A DNA stretch of 64,000 bases, from NCBI GenBank assembly GCA_017512425.1, contig JAFWGI010000012.1, positions 463,643 through 527,642 on the forward strand. Direction: 5' to 3'. Below the pieces are notes generated by a model, which did no database searches, was not told the DNA's origin, and saw nothing but the letters and a program-made list of their open reading frames with translations. This stretch comes from Hyphomicrobium sp. GTDB taxonomy: Bacteria > Pseudomonadota > Alphaproteobacteria > Rhizobiales > Hyphomicrobiaceae. The number at the start of each line of letters is the position of its first letter. Position 1 is the stretch's first letter. Position numbers and translations under genes: made by a program. Shown one piece after another: positions 24,599 to 33,469 of this stretch.

Positions 24599-27343
24599 TC
24601 AGCCGTTTGCCTCAGCGCCGTTTCCTGGCCTATTTCCCGGCCTGTTTCCCGGAGCGAAGACAATCCGTTGATAGACGAGGCCTATTCCAATCAGCACGGC
24701 GCCAAGACAAATGAACGACAGTGCCCGCCAGATACCGCCGACGTCGGCGAGATCGAATATCGCGATCTTGACGGCGGCCAGCACAATGAGGGCTGCTGAG
24801 GCGACCCGCGCTTCGAGCGAACTTCTCAGCAAGCCGTAACAGAGGAACGCGACACCCAAAAGCAGCCACGCAAAAGAATACGCCCAGTGCTCGGCCTCCG
24901 TCGTATTGAAATCGAAGATCGAAACCTGCGGGCCGTGGAAGGCGTGGCGCACTTCGAGCGTCACATACATGAAGATCAGCGTGACGCCGAGAATGCCTGC
25001 GGCGCGGACGTACCACTTGGGCCGCAGAGCGCGGGTATGCCGGGCAACGAACAGCGCCGCGACGCCGGGCAGCAGATAGCCCAGAAGCAAACTTGAGAAG
25101 ATGACGCGGCCGCCGATCACATCGTTGACGAACAACGGATTGACCGCGAGCAGCAGGCCGAACGCCGTGATCAGCAACGACACTGCGCCGAACGCGAGAG
25201 ACGCGATATCGAAAACGCGATTGCTATTGCGAAAATTGAATTGCGCCATCGCGTAGGACAAGGCGAGCGCGACGAGTGTCATCAATCCGGCTTCGACGTG
25301 ACCTGAGCCCGCATGCAAAACATCGCCGCCGTTGGTCAAGTGGCGGATCTGGAAAAATGCCAGCAGACCCGTGAATATGACGGCGAGGCTGTCGGATATT
25401 CGCACGGACAGCGACTCGCCGCGCCTTTCAAGAAGCCGCGCGGCCGTCGCGAACGCGGCGGCAGGAACGCCGTAGCCAATCAGCAGCCAGTTGAAGATCG
25501 GCGTCGCGCCAACGCCGGCGCCCATGATCCGGGGATTCCACGCAACGCGCGCGAGCACGACAAGCCCAAGAGCCGTCACCGCATGGCGCAGCAGCGGAAT
25601 ATCACGCAACGTCGCGATGTACGCCGTGCCGAGTGCTGCGAGCGCCAAGGCCACGGTGAGATAGCCGCGTTCGAGCGAGGCCGTCAGCGCGAATGCCAAC
25701 GCCGCGATAGCGGCAGACGCAAAGACTCCGGCTGCGAGATTGTACGCTGGCGACGAATACGACAGATCCGCCCGATGAAACTTTTCGGCCGCGATCGCGA
25801 AGATGCCTGCGAGAATGCCGGCGGCCGCGGCGAATGAAATCGAGACGTCGAACTGTGTCACGCGCAGATAGGCGACGACGAGTGCGAGCAGGGCCGGCAC
25901 GGTCGCCGCAAGCGCGTAGAGGCCCGCAACCCGTTCCTTCAAAAGCGCCCCGCGCCAGAGGCGTAAAGAGCTAACGGCGGCGAGTGCCAGCGTCGTTACC
26001 GTAGCGAACGACAAAAAGCGAGCGACGTTGTCTGGAAGCCTGAGCGCGCGTTCGGCCCAGGGCGCGAGCAGCGTGACGCCGGGTGGCGCGTCGAGACCGG
26101 GCCAGATCAGCACTGTCACGACCGCGATGAAGCCTGCGCACACGAGCGCCGCTGCCGACGCGGCGGACAGCCAAGCCGTCGCCGCCAGAATGATCATCGC
26201 CGGGACCGCAACCATCATCGCGCTCGATATTGCGACGTTCGGCGATGTGATGATGGCGGTCGCGAGCAGCGTCAGCACGCCAAGCGCTGCAGACGCGACG
26301 ATGTCGGGCTCGGCCTTGCTGTCCTGCTGCCCGGCATTCGGTTCATAGGCGATGAAGAACGCCGCAAGTACCAACTGCAGCAGCGTATGAAGGCCTGCCG
26401 CCGAAAGGCCGGTCTGGAGCTGGCTCGCTTCGACGTCGCTCAGCAGCAGGCCCCAGATGAACGCGCCTGCGACCGTTGCCGCCGCGAGCCACAGCCATCG
26501 CCGCGTCCGCGCTAAGAGATACGCGGCCGCCGCCACCACGGCGAGATAGGGGACGAGTGGCCAAGGATTTGGTGCGGATGACTGCACGAGCATCGGCGCG
26601 ATGAAAGCGCCGGCTAGGCCAAGACCAGCGAGCGCCGGTCCGTGCAACGCTGCGGCCAGCATCGCGGCCATACCGGTCGCACCAAGCGCGATGAACGCGG
26701 TCGCCGGACCAATGAAACCGTAGAGCGCGTGCGCCGCGTAAATCGTGCCGAACGCGACGACCGTTCCCGCCGCCGTCAGAATGCTCGGGATATGCGCCTG
26801 CGGAAGCACGTCGATCGGCAATGGTGTGTCGTTGCGGCGGAACCACTCGCCGGCGGCCGTCAGGCCTGCCGCGAGCAGCAGTCCCATGACAACGCGTACG
26901 CCGGGGCCGATAAGGCCGGCTTCGATCGAAAAGCGCACGAGGAACAATCCGCCGAGCGCCAGCGCCAAACCGCCAGCCCATACGGCCCATTGCGTGCCAA
27001 GCCGCTGTTCGAGACTGTCGGGACGCGACGGCGATATCGTCGGTTGCGACGGTGGTGGTGATGCTGTGCTAGCGCGCGGAACGCTTGCCGGCACTGCTGC
27101 CGTCTTCGGCAAGGCCGGCATTTCCGACGGTGTTTGTGGCCGTGGCGGCATCGCCACCGGAGGCGCCGCCGTTGCGGTCGATGCGGCGCCATCACCGCGC
27201 ACTTTTTTGAGGAAGCCGATTTCGTCGCTGAGCGCGCGAATGGTTGCGTCCAACTCGCCGAGGCGCAATTGCAAGGCCGTCGACGTCGACTTCGCCTTGT
27301 AGGCCATGACAATGGCGATGAGCGCGAGCACGGCACTGATCAT
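24599..27343 (-). CDS. DUF2339 polytopic membrane protein
   Basis: The 914-residue protein begins with a membrane segment and short coiled coil (LQLRLGELDATIRALSDEIGFL). A Pro/Ala/Ser-rich linker (about 55-110) follows, then SLEQRLGTQWAVWAGGLALALGGLFLVRFSIE, the conserved entry into the DUF2339 membrane domain. More than twenty hydrophobic helices fill the rest. DUF2339 proteins are inner-membrane proteins of unknown function. The C-terminus ends with a short in-frame repeat (GNRP GNRP GNGA). The gene stands between unrelated neighbours and looks intact. Confidence 0.88.
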   Translation of the reverse strand: MISAVLALIAIVMAYKAKSTSTALQLRLGELDATIRALSDEIGFLKKVRGDGAASTATAAPPVAMPPRPQTPSEMPALPKTAAVPASVPRASTASPPPSQPTISPSRPDSLEQRLGTQWAVWAGGLALALGGLFLVRFSIEAGLIGPGVRVVMGLLLAAGLTAAGEWFRRNDTPLPIDVLPQAHIPSILTAAGTVVAFGTIYAAHALYGFIGPATAFIALGATGMAAMLAAALHGPALAGLGLAGAFIAPMLVQSSAPNPWPLVPYLAVVAAAAYLLARTRRWLWLAAATVAGAFIWGLLLSDVEASQLQTGLSAAGLHTLLQLVLAAFFIAYEPNAGQQDSKAEPDIVASAALGVLTLLATAIITSPNVAISSAMMVAVPAMIILAATAWLSAASAAALVCAGFIAVVTVLIWPGLDAPPGVTLLAPWAERALRLPDNVARFLSFATVTTLALAAVSSLRLWRGALLKERVAGLYALAATVPALLALVVAYLRVTQFDVSISFAAAAGILAGIFAIAAEKFHRADLSYSSPAYNLAAGVFASAAIAALAFALTASLERGYLTVALALAALGTAYIATLRDIPLLRHAVTALGLVVLARVAWNPRIMGAGVGATPIFNWLLIGYGVPAAAFATAARLLERRGESLSVRISDSLAVIFTGLLAFFQIRHLTNGGDVLHAGSGHVEAGLMTLVALALSYAMAQFNFRNSNRVFDIASLAFGAVSLLITAFGLLLAVNPLFVNDVIGGRVIFSSLLLGYLLPGVAALFVARHTRALRPKWYVRAAGILGVTLIFMYVTLEVRHAFHGPQVSIFDFNTTEAEHWAYSFAWLLLGVAFLCYGLLRSSLEARVASAALIVLAAVKIAIFDLADVGGIWRALSFICLGAVLIGIGLVYQRIVFAPGNRPGNRPGNGAEANG
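24614..24649 (-). repeat. Three 12-bp in-frame tandem units at the DUF2339 C-terminus
   Basis: On the minus strand, GGAAACAGGCCG, GGAAATAGGCCA and GGAAACGGCGCT follow one another and encode GNRP, GNRP, GNGA. The array is in frame, so changes in copy number would not break the gene. Confidence 0.7.
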
Positions 27344-27432
27344 GGCGTTCGACCCTGATGATGAGCGCCGAGATTAAGCGGGGCACTTCGGCGGCTTAGC
27401 GGCTGAATAGCGGCATCTGAGGCCGATTCAAG

Positions 27433-27930
27433 TCAGGCGTCGATGGCCTTCTTGACCTCGAACACTTCCATGATGCGGCAGCCTTTGTGCGGGCCATCGA
27501 CCACGAAGGTCCATTTGCCCTCTGTGAAGGTGTCACACATCTTGACGCCCTTGACCAAAATCCAGTGGCCTTCCTTGCCTTTGTGGATTGCGAGAATGTA
27601 GTAGGCCCAGGCGCTGCGCGGCTTTTGCATCCATGTCCAGACACTCGGCCGCTCCTTGCGGGCCTTGTGCATGAAACTCTCTTTGAGCTCCATCCGGTAT
27701 CCGAAATGGGCCAGCGCCGCTTCGACCTCATCGGCATACGTGCCGCGTACGACCGGCTTGCGTCCAGGCGGCAGATCGCGGCCCTCGCGGATGACGTCTT
27801 CGATTTTGGATATGCCGTATCCGGTGATCGCCGACAAAACGTACGGCCCACAAAACGCCACGCGGCCGGTGTCGTTCTTGACCTGCTCAAGCCCTGATGT
27901 CAGCCGGCCGCTGGTGAGTTGATCGGTCAT
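27433..27930 (-). CDS. Small protein with possible papain-like (C39-type) motifs
   Basis: I do not recognise this 165-residue cytoplasmic protein with certainty. It has RVAFCGPYVLSAITG near the N-terminus, which recalls the CGP-x-ALxxxxG nucleophile helix of C39-like peptidases. Further on is KEGHWILVKGVKMCDTFTEGKW, where the His and following Asp sit as in the other catalytic positions of that fold. This is motif-level inference only. The ATG at 27930 has AGGC upstream. It is divergent from the malonyl-CoA decarboxylase gene. An overlapping frame at 27396-27890 is judged a shadow. Confidence 0.65.
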   Translation of the reverse strand: MTDQLTSGRLTSGLEQVKNDTGRVAFCGPYVLSAITGYGISKIEDVIREGRDLPPGRKPVVRGTYADEVEAALAHFGYRMELKESFMHKARKERPSVWTWMQKPRSAWAYYILAIHKGKEGHWILVKGVKMCDTFTEGKWTFVVDGPHKGCRIMEVFEVKKAIDA

Positions 27931-28047
27931 GGCAGCAATGCCTCTATAGGGGCTCTATACAAGTATCGCCCGTCATGCTGCCCGGCTATGGTTGACGAAA
28001 GGTTAACGACGCGATGGCAGCCAACGGTTCTGGAGATTTCGCCGCCG

Positions 28048-29499
28048 ATGCCGATGAACGTCTCGTTTCTGCAGGAACTCATGAATACCGTCGCCGAGCA
28101 GAGCCGTGCGCTGCTGCCGCGCGGCTTGTTCGGTCCGGGTGAGGAAGAGGACATCGAGGCGCTATCGCGCGCGTTGATGTCTGGCCGGGGAGAGGCGTCC
28201 GGCGTCGCGATTGCGCGGCAGCTGCTGCACTGTCTTAGCAAGGCGACGCCCGAGGAGCGCTCGGCGTTCTTCAGCTATCTCGCGGATGAGCTGCAACCCG
28301 ATCCGATTGTTGTTACGGAAGCGGCGAAAGCTTACCTTGCGACGCCGAACGAGCAGACCCTGCTCGGGCTGCGCCGCGCCGCCTACAGTCCACGCCGAGA
28401 ATTTTTCCGCAGACTCAATTTGGCGCCCGGCGGTACCGCAGAGATCGTCGCGCTCCGCCGCGAACTGCTACGCGCGCCGAAGACCGATGCGTCGCTCGCA
28501 GCCGTCGATGCCGATTTGCAGTCGCTGCTCGCCTACTGGTTCAATCGCGGCTTTCTCGTCATGCGCCGCATCGATTGGCAGACGCCCGCCGCCATCCTGG
28601 AAAAGATCATCGCGTACGAGGCCGTGCATGAAATCAAGGGCTGGGATGACCTGCGCCGGCGCCTTGACCCCGCTGATCGGCGTTGCTTCGCGTTCTTCCA
28701 CCCGTCGCTCGTCGACGAACCGCTGATTTTCGTAGAGGTCGCGCTGACGGCCGACATCCCGGACGCAATCGGGCCGGTGCTGCAGGCGCGCGCGGGTGCT
28801 GCGGGTAAGGCGCCGACCGCCGCCGTGTTCTATTCGATCTCGAACTGCCAGGACGGGCTCAAAGGCATTTCGTTCGGCAACTTCCTGATCAAGCAGGTCG
28901 TCGAAGAACTCGCCCGCGACGTTCCGACGTTGAAGACATTCGTGACGCTGTCGCCTGTCCCGCATTTCGCGCGCTGGCTCGATCGCACGCTGGCGGCCGA
29001 CGCCGCGACAGCGCATGACATTCCGATTGCAGCCGAAGATCGCGCCGCACTCCAGCAGTTGCGTGATCCGCGCTGGGTCGAGCTTGCGCAGCAGGCGGCT
29101 CCTGAGACCGAACCGTTGAAGGCGACGTTGACGTCGCTGGCGGCGCATTATTTCCTGAGTGCGAAGTCGTCCGATAACCGGCCCGTTGATCCGGTTGCGC
29201 GGTTTCACCTCGGCAATGGTGCGCGCCTCGAACGGATCAACTGGCTCGCAGATGTTTCCGAAAAAGGGTTGCGCGAGGCCCACGGTCTGATGGTCAACTA
29301 TCGCTACGAGCTGGCCGATATCGAAAAGAACCACGAGGCGTACGCGCAGGACGGAACCGTGGCGGCGTCGCGTGGCGTGCGCAGTCAACTTCGGCCGTTG
29401 CCAAAAACCAAAAGCCTGACGTCCGCAGTGCCCGATCTGCTGGCGCTGCCGGGGATCGTCAAAACAAAAAAGGTGTCGGCGGCACCTCGGGAAGGCTAG
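28048..29499 (+). CDS. Malonyl-CoA decarboxylase
   Basis: The 483-residue enzyme converts malonyl-CoA to acetyl-CoA and CO2. The family core is plain: VFYSISNCQDGLKGISFGNFLIKQVVEEL, LKTFVTLSPVPHFARWL, and FHLGNGARLERINWLADVSEKG with MVNYRYEL. These match the conserved segments, including the His and Ser regions, of eukaryotic and bacterial malonyl-CoA decarboxylases. The N-terminal helical domain covers about residues 1-160. The ATG at 28048 follows GGAG at 12 bases; an ATG two codons later is possible. Longer frames from 27919 cover non-conserved sequence. No malonyl-CoA synthetase or malonate transporter is adjacent, so it may act in acyl-CoA balance rather than malonate catabolism. Confidence 0.93.
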   Translation: MPMNVSFLQELMNTVAEQSRALLPRGLFGPGEEEDIEALSRALMSGRGEASGVAIARQLLHCLSKATPEERSAFFSYLADELQPDPIVVTEAAKAYLATPNEQTLLGLRRAAYSPRREFFRRLNLAPGGTAEIVALRRELLRAPKTDASLAAVDADLQSLLAYWFNRGFLVMRRIDWQTPAAILEKIIAYEAVHEIKGWDDLRRRLDPADRRCFAFFHPSLVDEPLIFVEVALTADIPDAIGPVLQARAGAAGKAPTAAVFYSISNCQDGLKGISFGNFLIKQVVEELARDVPTLKTFVTLSPVPHFARWLDRTLAADAATAHDIPIAAEDRAALQQLRDPRWVELAQQAAPETEPLKATLTSLAAHYFLSAKSSDNRPVDPVARFHLGNGARLERINWLADVSEKGLREAHGLMVNYRYELADIEKNHEAYAQDGTVAASRGVRSQLRPLPKTKSLTSAVPDLLALPGIVKTKKVSAAPREG

Positions 29500-29656
29500 C
29501 CGCTGCATTGCGCCACGCCGTAGCTGCGAGCGTTGACATTGTAATGTCGCGAACTGGCCTTGTGTTGGAATTTACGCCGTGCAGTATGAGCGCGGATTTC
29601 TGGCGCTGCCATGGCGGCGCCGTTCTACATCGCGACCCGACAATTTGAGGCCGACC

Positions 29657-30646
29657 ATGCGCTATGATGATAAAGACCGCGAAAGTTCGAACGTCGAAGA
29701 CCGTCGTGGTCAAGGCGGCGGCAGGGGCTTCAATTTCCCTGGCGGACGCGGTGGCGGCGGCATTCAAATTCCGATCGGCGGCGGCGGTTTCAGCCTGACA
29801 TCGCTGCTCATCATCGGCGCGCTGATGCTGTTCATGGGCATCAATCCGCTGGACGTGCTGCTGGGCGGAGGTGGTGGCGGCGGGCAGGTCAACATGCCGC
29901 AATTGCCGCGCGCCGAACGACCGGCGACGCAGCGCAATCCAACTGAAATTCCAGGCTTGCCCGGTTCGCGTCCGAACCAGCAGGCCAACGCGCCCGCAGC
30001 CCAAGACGAAATGAAAGTCTTCATTGGCCGTGTGCTCGCTGACACGGAAGACGTTTGGAACAGCATCTTTCAGAGCTTCGGCAAAGATTACAAAGAACCG
30101 AAGCTTGAACTGTTCTCGGGCTATACGCGGACGGCGTGCGGCGCGGGTCAGGCGCAGATGGGTCCGTTCTATTGCCCGCTCGACCAGAAGGTCTACATCG
30201 ACCTTTCATTCTACGAAGAGATGCAGCGCAAGTTTAACGTATCGGGTGACTTCGCGCAGGCTTACGTCATTGCGCACGAGGTCGGCCACCACGTCCAGAC
30301 GCTGCTCGGCATTTCGGAGAAGGTTCAAGAACTCAAGAGTCGCTCTGACGAACGCACGGCGAACCAGATCCAGGTTCGCATGGAACTGCAGGCCGACTGC
30401 CTCGCCGGCGTTTGGGCCAACGTCAATGATCAGGTGAAAAATCGCCTGCAGCCGGGTGACGTCGAAGAAGCGCTCAACGCCGCGACGCAAATCGGCGACG
30501 ACATGATTCAGAGAAAGATGACCGGACGCGTTGTGCCGGACGCCTTCACACATGGATCGGCAGAGCAGCGCGTGCGCTGGTTCCGTGCGGGTCTGGAAGC
30601 CGGCCGCATGGACGTCTGCGATACGTTCAATACCGCAAATCTGTAG
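29657..30646 (+). CDS. Neutral zinc metallopeptidase (YpfJ family)
   Basis: The 329-residue protein belongs to the YpfJ/zinc-metallopeptidase family. A Gly-rich N-terminus (residues about 15-50) leads to a single membrane segment (LTSLLIIGALMLFMGINPL). A Gly/Pro-rich linker and the peptidase domain follow. Zinc-binding HEVGHH appears in AQAYVIAHEVGHHVQTLLGIS, with a distal Glu candidate in RMELQADCLAGVWAN. FYCPLDQKVYIDLSFYEEM is typical of the family. The ATG at 29657 is chosen for GAGG seven bases upstream. Earlier frame to 29579 is not gene-like. It is likely anchored in the inner membrane with the domain outside; substrate unknown. Confidence 0.92.
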   Translation: MRYDDKDRESSNVEDRRGQGGGRGFNFPGGRGGGGIQIPIGGGGFSLTSLLIIGALMLFMGINPLDVLLGGGGGGGQVNMPQLPRAERPATQRNPTEIPGLPGSRPNQQANAPAAQDEMKVFIGRVLADTEDVWNSIFQSFGKDYKEPKLELFSGYTRTACGAGQAQMGPFYCPLDQKVYIDLSFYEEMQRKFNVSGDFAQAYVIAHEVGHHVQTLLGISEKVQELKSRSDERTANQIQVRMELQADCLAGVWANVNDQVKNRLQPGDVEEALNAATQIGDDMIQRKMTGRVVPDAFTHGSAEQRVRWFRAGLEAGRMDVCDTFNTANL

Positions 30647-30674
30647 AGCACGACGTCGAACGGCTTGAAATGAC

Positions 30675-30717
30675 GAACGCCGCACATCCCGATTGGGGTT
30701 TGCGGCGTTCTCGTTTG
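30675..30717. terminator. Hairpin terminator between convergent genes
   Basis: GAACGCCGCA (30675-30684) pairs with TGCGGCGTTC (30701-30710), and inner ATCCC/GGGGT extends the stem. A T-containing tail (TCGTTT) follows. It lies between the convergent metallopeptidase and SPOR-type genes. Confidence 0.65.
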
Positions 30718-30737
30718 AAAAGCGTGTCTTTCGGTCT

Positions 30738-31625
30738 TTACAACGCTTCGCCGGTAAAGCCGCCGACCGTGCAGGCGACGCCGCGCTGCGTCAGTGTTTT
30801 ACAGACTCGCACGGCGTCAGCGCGCGAGGGCAACGGCCCAGCGACAAGATCGTACGTCGGGTTCGACGCATCGCCGCCTTCTGTGTAGCGCGGCTCAAGA
30901 TTGTCCAGCGCATCGCGGTGTTTTTCTGACAGCAGGCCCCAGCTCAGACGCAAGGTATCGACGGATGCGCCTGTCGAGATTTTGATGCCGACCGGGCCAG
31001 GCGTCGTTTTCGTAATAGCCGTATCGAATGCGGCCACTTGATTGCCTTTGTCCGTCGTCGCCTGCGGTTTGGTGGGTTTCAATTGCGTCGCCTGGCCGTT
31101 GACGGACCCAGTCTCCAACGCAGCACCGGCCGTTGGATTGGCATTGATGACCTTCAACGTCTTGACCGGCGATTTGACGGCACTGCGTTCGCCGCTTTCC
31201 GCCGGTGGCGAAGGCGTGACAGCCTCTGCCGCAGGCGATGACGTCTCAAGAGCCGCCGCTGGCAGCGCGCCGGAAATACGCGCTTCGAGCGACGTTACCT
31301 GATCGGCGACAGACTTCTGCTGCGCGCCCTGCATCGCGACATCCGTCTTGATCTTCGATAGTTCGAGATGGACTTGCGCGACGCTATCCTTGAGTTCGCT
31401 GATGTCGGCGGCCATGCGCGCCGCAGCACGCTGGCCTTGATTGCTCTGCGGGTCGGAGAACGTCGTCGCCGGGCGCAGATCGTCCAGCCATTCTGGAGCC
31501 AATCCGAGGACCATCAAAAACCCGAACGACAGCGCGCCGAACATCGACCACACGACGACATAGGGCGTGAACAGAGGCGCCTTGCGGAGGGGCTGCGCTG
31601 AAGGTGTTGTCGTCGGGGCGGTCAT
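30738..31625 (-). CDS. Membrane-anchored SPOR-like protein
   Basis: The 295-residue protein has a short Pro/Thr-rich cytoplasmic start, one membrane segment (VVVWSMFGALSFGFLMVLGLA, about 22-42), a helical segment that may form a coiled coil (about 70-110), a Pro/Ala/Thr-rich linker, and a C-terminal domain. The last 40 residues (YDLVAGPLPSRADAVRVCKTLTQRGVACTVGGF) resemble the SPOR fold that binds peptidoglycan. The ATG at 31625 is chosen since upstream codons are not gene-like. It is divergent from glmU, a peptidoglycan precursor gene, which fits an envelope role. The SPOR match is partial. Confidence 0.72.
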   Translation of the reverse strand: MTAPTTTPSAQPLRKAPLFTPYVVVWSMFGALSFGFLMVLGLAPEWLDDLRPATTFSDPQSNQGQRAAARMAADISELKDSVAQVHLELSKIKTDVAMQGAQQKSVADQVTSLEARISGALPAAALETSSPAAEAVTPSPPAESGERSAVKSPVKTLKVINANPTAGAALETGSVNGQATQLKPTKPQATTDKGNQVAAFDTAITKTTPGPVGIKISTGASVDTLRLSWGLLSEKHRDALDNLEPRYTEGGDASNPTYDLVAGPLPSRADAVRVCKTLTQRGVACTVGGFTGEAL

Positions 31626-31967
31626 TGGCAACGTTCCAGGAAAATCGAAGCACCAGCAACACTGTGGCGCGTACAGAAGCGGCGTTGAGCGACGGTGCTT
31701 GACCATCTGATTCGCAGCAACGCGTGAGGCCTTCGGCGTGTGCGGAAGCTGTGGACTGGCGAACCTCGCGGCGGACCTGCAACACGAGCGGCTTTGATCA
31801 ATCCGAGAAATCCGGAATGAACTTTTAACGCTCATCGAGCTGGGCGGGGCGAACCGTTGCACCTGTGCTTGCCGCCGAGCCCGTAAGGGCGCTATGCAAC
31901 ACGCGGCTTTCCGGCGCGATTCCTGCATCTGACTTCAGCAAGAGCGCCTCGCATTAGAAGGTTTTCG
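31626..31967. other. Divergent intergenic region upstream of glmU
   Basis: These 342 bases hold no convincing gene. Frames that cross them on the minus strand lack gene-like composition. The region must contain promoters for the SPOR-like gene and glmU, but no clear -35/-10 pair stood out by eye. The glmU ribosome binding site (AGAAGG) is at its right end. Confidence 0.5.
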
Positions 31968-33323
31968 ATGTCTGCACCGCACTCGCTGATTGTCGTCCTT
32001 GCCGCTGGAAAAGGCACGCGCATGAAGTCGGCGTTGCCAAAAGTCCTGCACAAGGTTGCAGGCCGCTCGATGCTCGGCCATGTGCTCGACCTCGCCGGGA
32101 AAAGTGCCGGCGGAACTGTCGCGGTCGTCGTCGGTCCCGGCATGGACAACGTCGCTACGGAGGCGGCCGCGATTTTTCCGGGCGCGACGGCCTACACCCA
32201 GCATGAGCAGCGCGGCACCGCCGACGCAGTGCTTGCCGCCCGCCCGGTGATTGAGGTTCATGCCGGTGATGTGATTGTGCTTTACGCCGACACGCCGTTG
32301 ATCCGCCCCGAAACCATCGCGCGCATCCGCGCCAAGCTTGATGAGGGCGTCAACGTTGCGGTGCTCGGCTTTCGCGCCAAAGATCCAACGGGCTACGGCC
32401 GTCTGCTGACGTCGGGCAATGGCGAACTGACCGCTATCCGCGAAGACAAGGACGCGAGCGACGCCGAGCGCAAAATCGATCTCTGCAATTCGGGCGTCAT
32501 GGCGTTTCGCGTGCCGCGCCTGGCTGATTTGCTCGGCCGTATCGGCAATGCCAACGCCAAGGGCGAATTCTATCTGACCGACGCGGTCGAAATCGCCCGG
32601 GCCGACGGGCTCAAAGCCGCGGTCGTCGAATGCGCCGAAGACGAAGTGCTAGGCGTGAACGCGCGCGATCAGCTCGCCGAGGCGGAAGCCATCTGGCAGC
32701 AGCGCGCGCGCAAGGCTTTGATGGTCAGCGGCGTCACGATGATCGCGCCGGATACCGTCTGGCTTTCATTCGACACTAAGATCGCCAACGACGTCAAAAT
32801 CGAGCCGAACGTGTTCTTCGGCCCGGGCGTCACCGTAGAAAGCGGTGCCGAGATCAAGGCGAACTGCCATTTCGAGGGCGCCACCATCGGCGCCAACGCA
32901 CGCATCGGCCCGTTCGCGCGTCTGAGGCCTGGCGCGAAACTTGGCGAGGACGTCCACGTCGGCAATTTCGTCGAGGTCAAAAACGTTGCGATGGCGGATG
33001 GGTCAAAAGCCAACCATCTGGCGTATCTCGGCGATGGCACGGTCGGCGCCAAAGCCAACATCGGCGCCGGTACGATCTTCTGCAATTATGACGGCTTCAA
33101 CAAAAGCAAAACCGAGATCGGCGAAGGGGCGTTCGTCGGCTCCAATTCGTCGCTTGTCGCCCCTGTTAAAATCGGCGCGGGCGCGTACGTCGGCTCGGGC
33201 AGCGTCATCACCAAGAACGTGTCCGATGGCGCGCTCGCACTTGAGCGCTCCGATCAGAAAGAGCACCCGGGCTGGGCCGAGAAGTTCCGCACGATGATGG
33301 CCCGGCGTAAGGGTAAATCTTAA
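31968..33323 (+). CDS. glmU: Bifunctional GlcN-1-P acetyltransferase / GlcNAc-1-P uridylyltransferase
   Basis: The 451-residue enzyme makes UDP-GlcNAc for peptidoglycan and lipid A. The N-terminal uridylyltransferase carries LAAGKGTRMKSALPKVLHKVAGRSM and VLYADTPLIRPETI. The C-terminal half is a left-handed beta-helix of hexapeptide repeats (KIEPNVFFGPGVTVESGAEIKANCHFEGATIGANARIGPFARLRPGAKL) ending in FVGSNSSLVAPVKIGAGAYVGSGSVITKNV, the acetyltransferase. Length is usual. glmS follows 146 bases downstream, so two steps of the pathway are adjacent. Confidence 0.97.
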   Translation: MSAPHSLIVVLAAGKGTRMKSALPKVLHKVAGRSMLGHVLDLAGKSAGGTVAVVVGPGMDNVATEAAAIFPGATAYTQHEQRGTADAVLAARPVIEVHAGDVIVLYADTPLIRPETIARIRAKLDEGVNVAVLGFRAKDPTGYGRLLTSGNGELTAIREDKDASDAERKIDLCNSGVMAFRVPRLADLLGRIGNANAKGEFYLTDAVEIARADGLKAAVVECAEDEVLGVNARDQLAEAEAIWQQRARKALMVSGVTMIAPDTVWLSFDTKIANDVKIEPNVFFGPGVTVESGAEIKANCHFEGATIGANARIGPFARLRPGAKLGEDVHVGNFVEVKNVAMADGSKANHLAYLGDGTVGAKANIGAGTIFCNYDGFNKSKTEIGEGAFVGSNSSLVAPVKIGAGAYVGSGSVITKNVSDGALALERSDQKEHPGWAEKFRTMMARRKGKS

Positions 33324-33469
33324 CTGTGCACGCGTCTTGCAAAGTCCCGGGTGCGACAATCGCTGCGGTGTCAGTCCGGGACGAGATTGTTTGAAATATA
33401 GTGTGATTTGAGATCGCCCTTAACCATCGCCATCCTTGGCGTGGGGGCTGCTGTCAGGGATTAGAACGC

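Noticed and set aside
27396..27890. Second minus-strand frame overlapping the C39-like gene
   Set aside because: It covers nearly the same bases in another frame, is rich in Arg and Ser, and lacks an ATG with a ribosome site. The frame at 27433-27930 has coherent motifs and a start.
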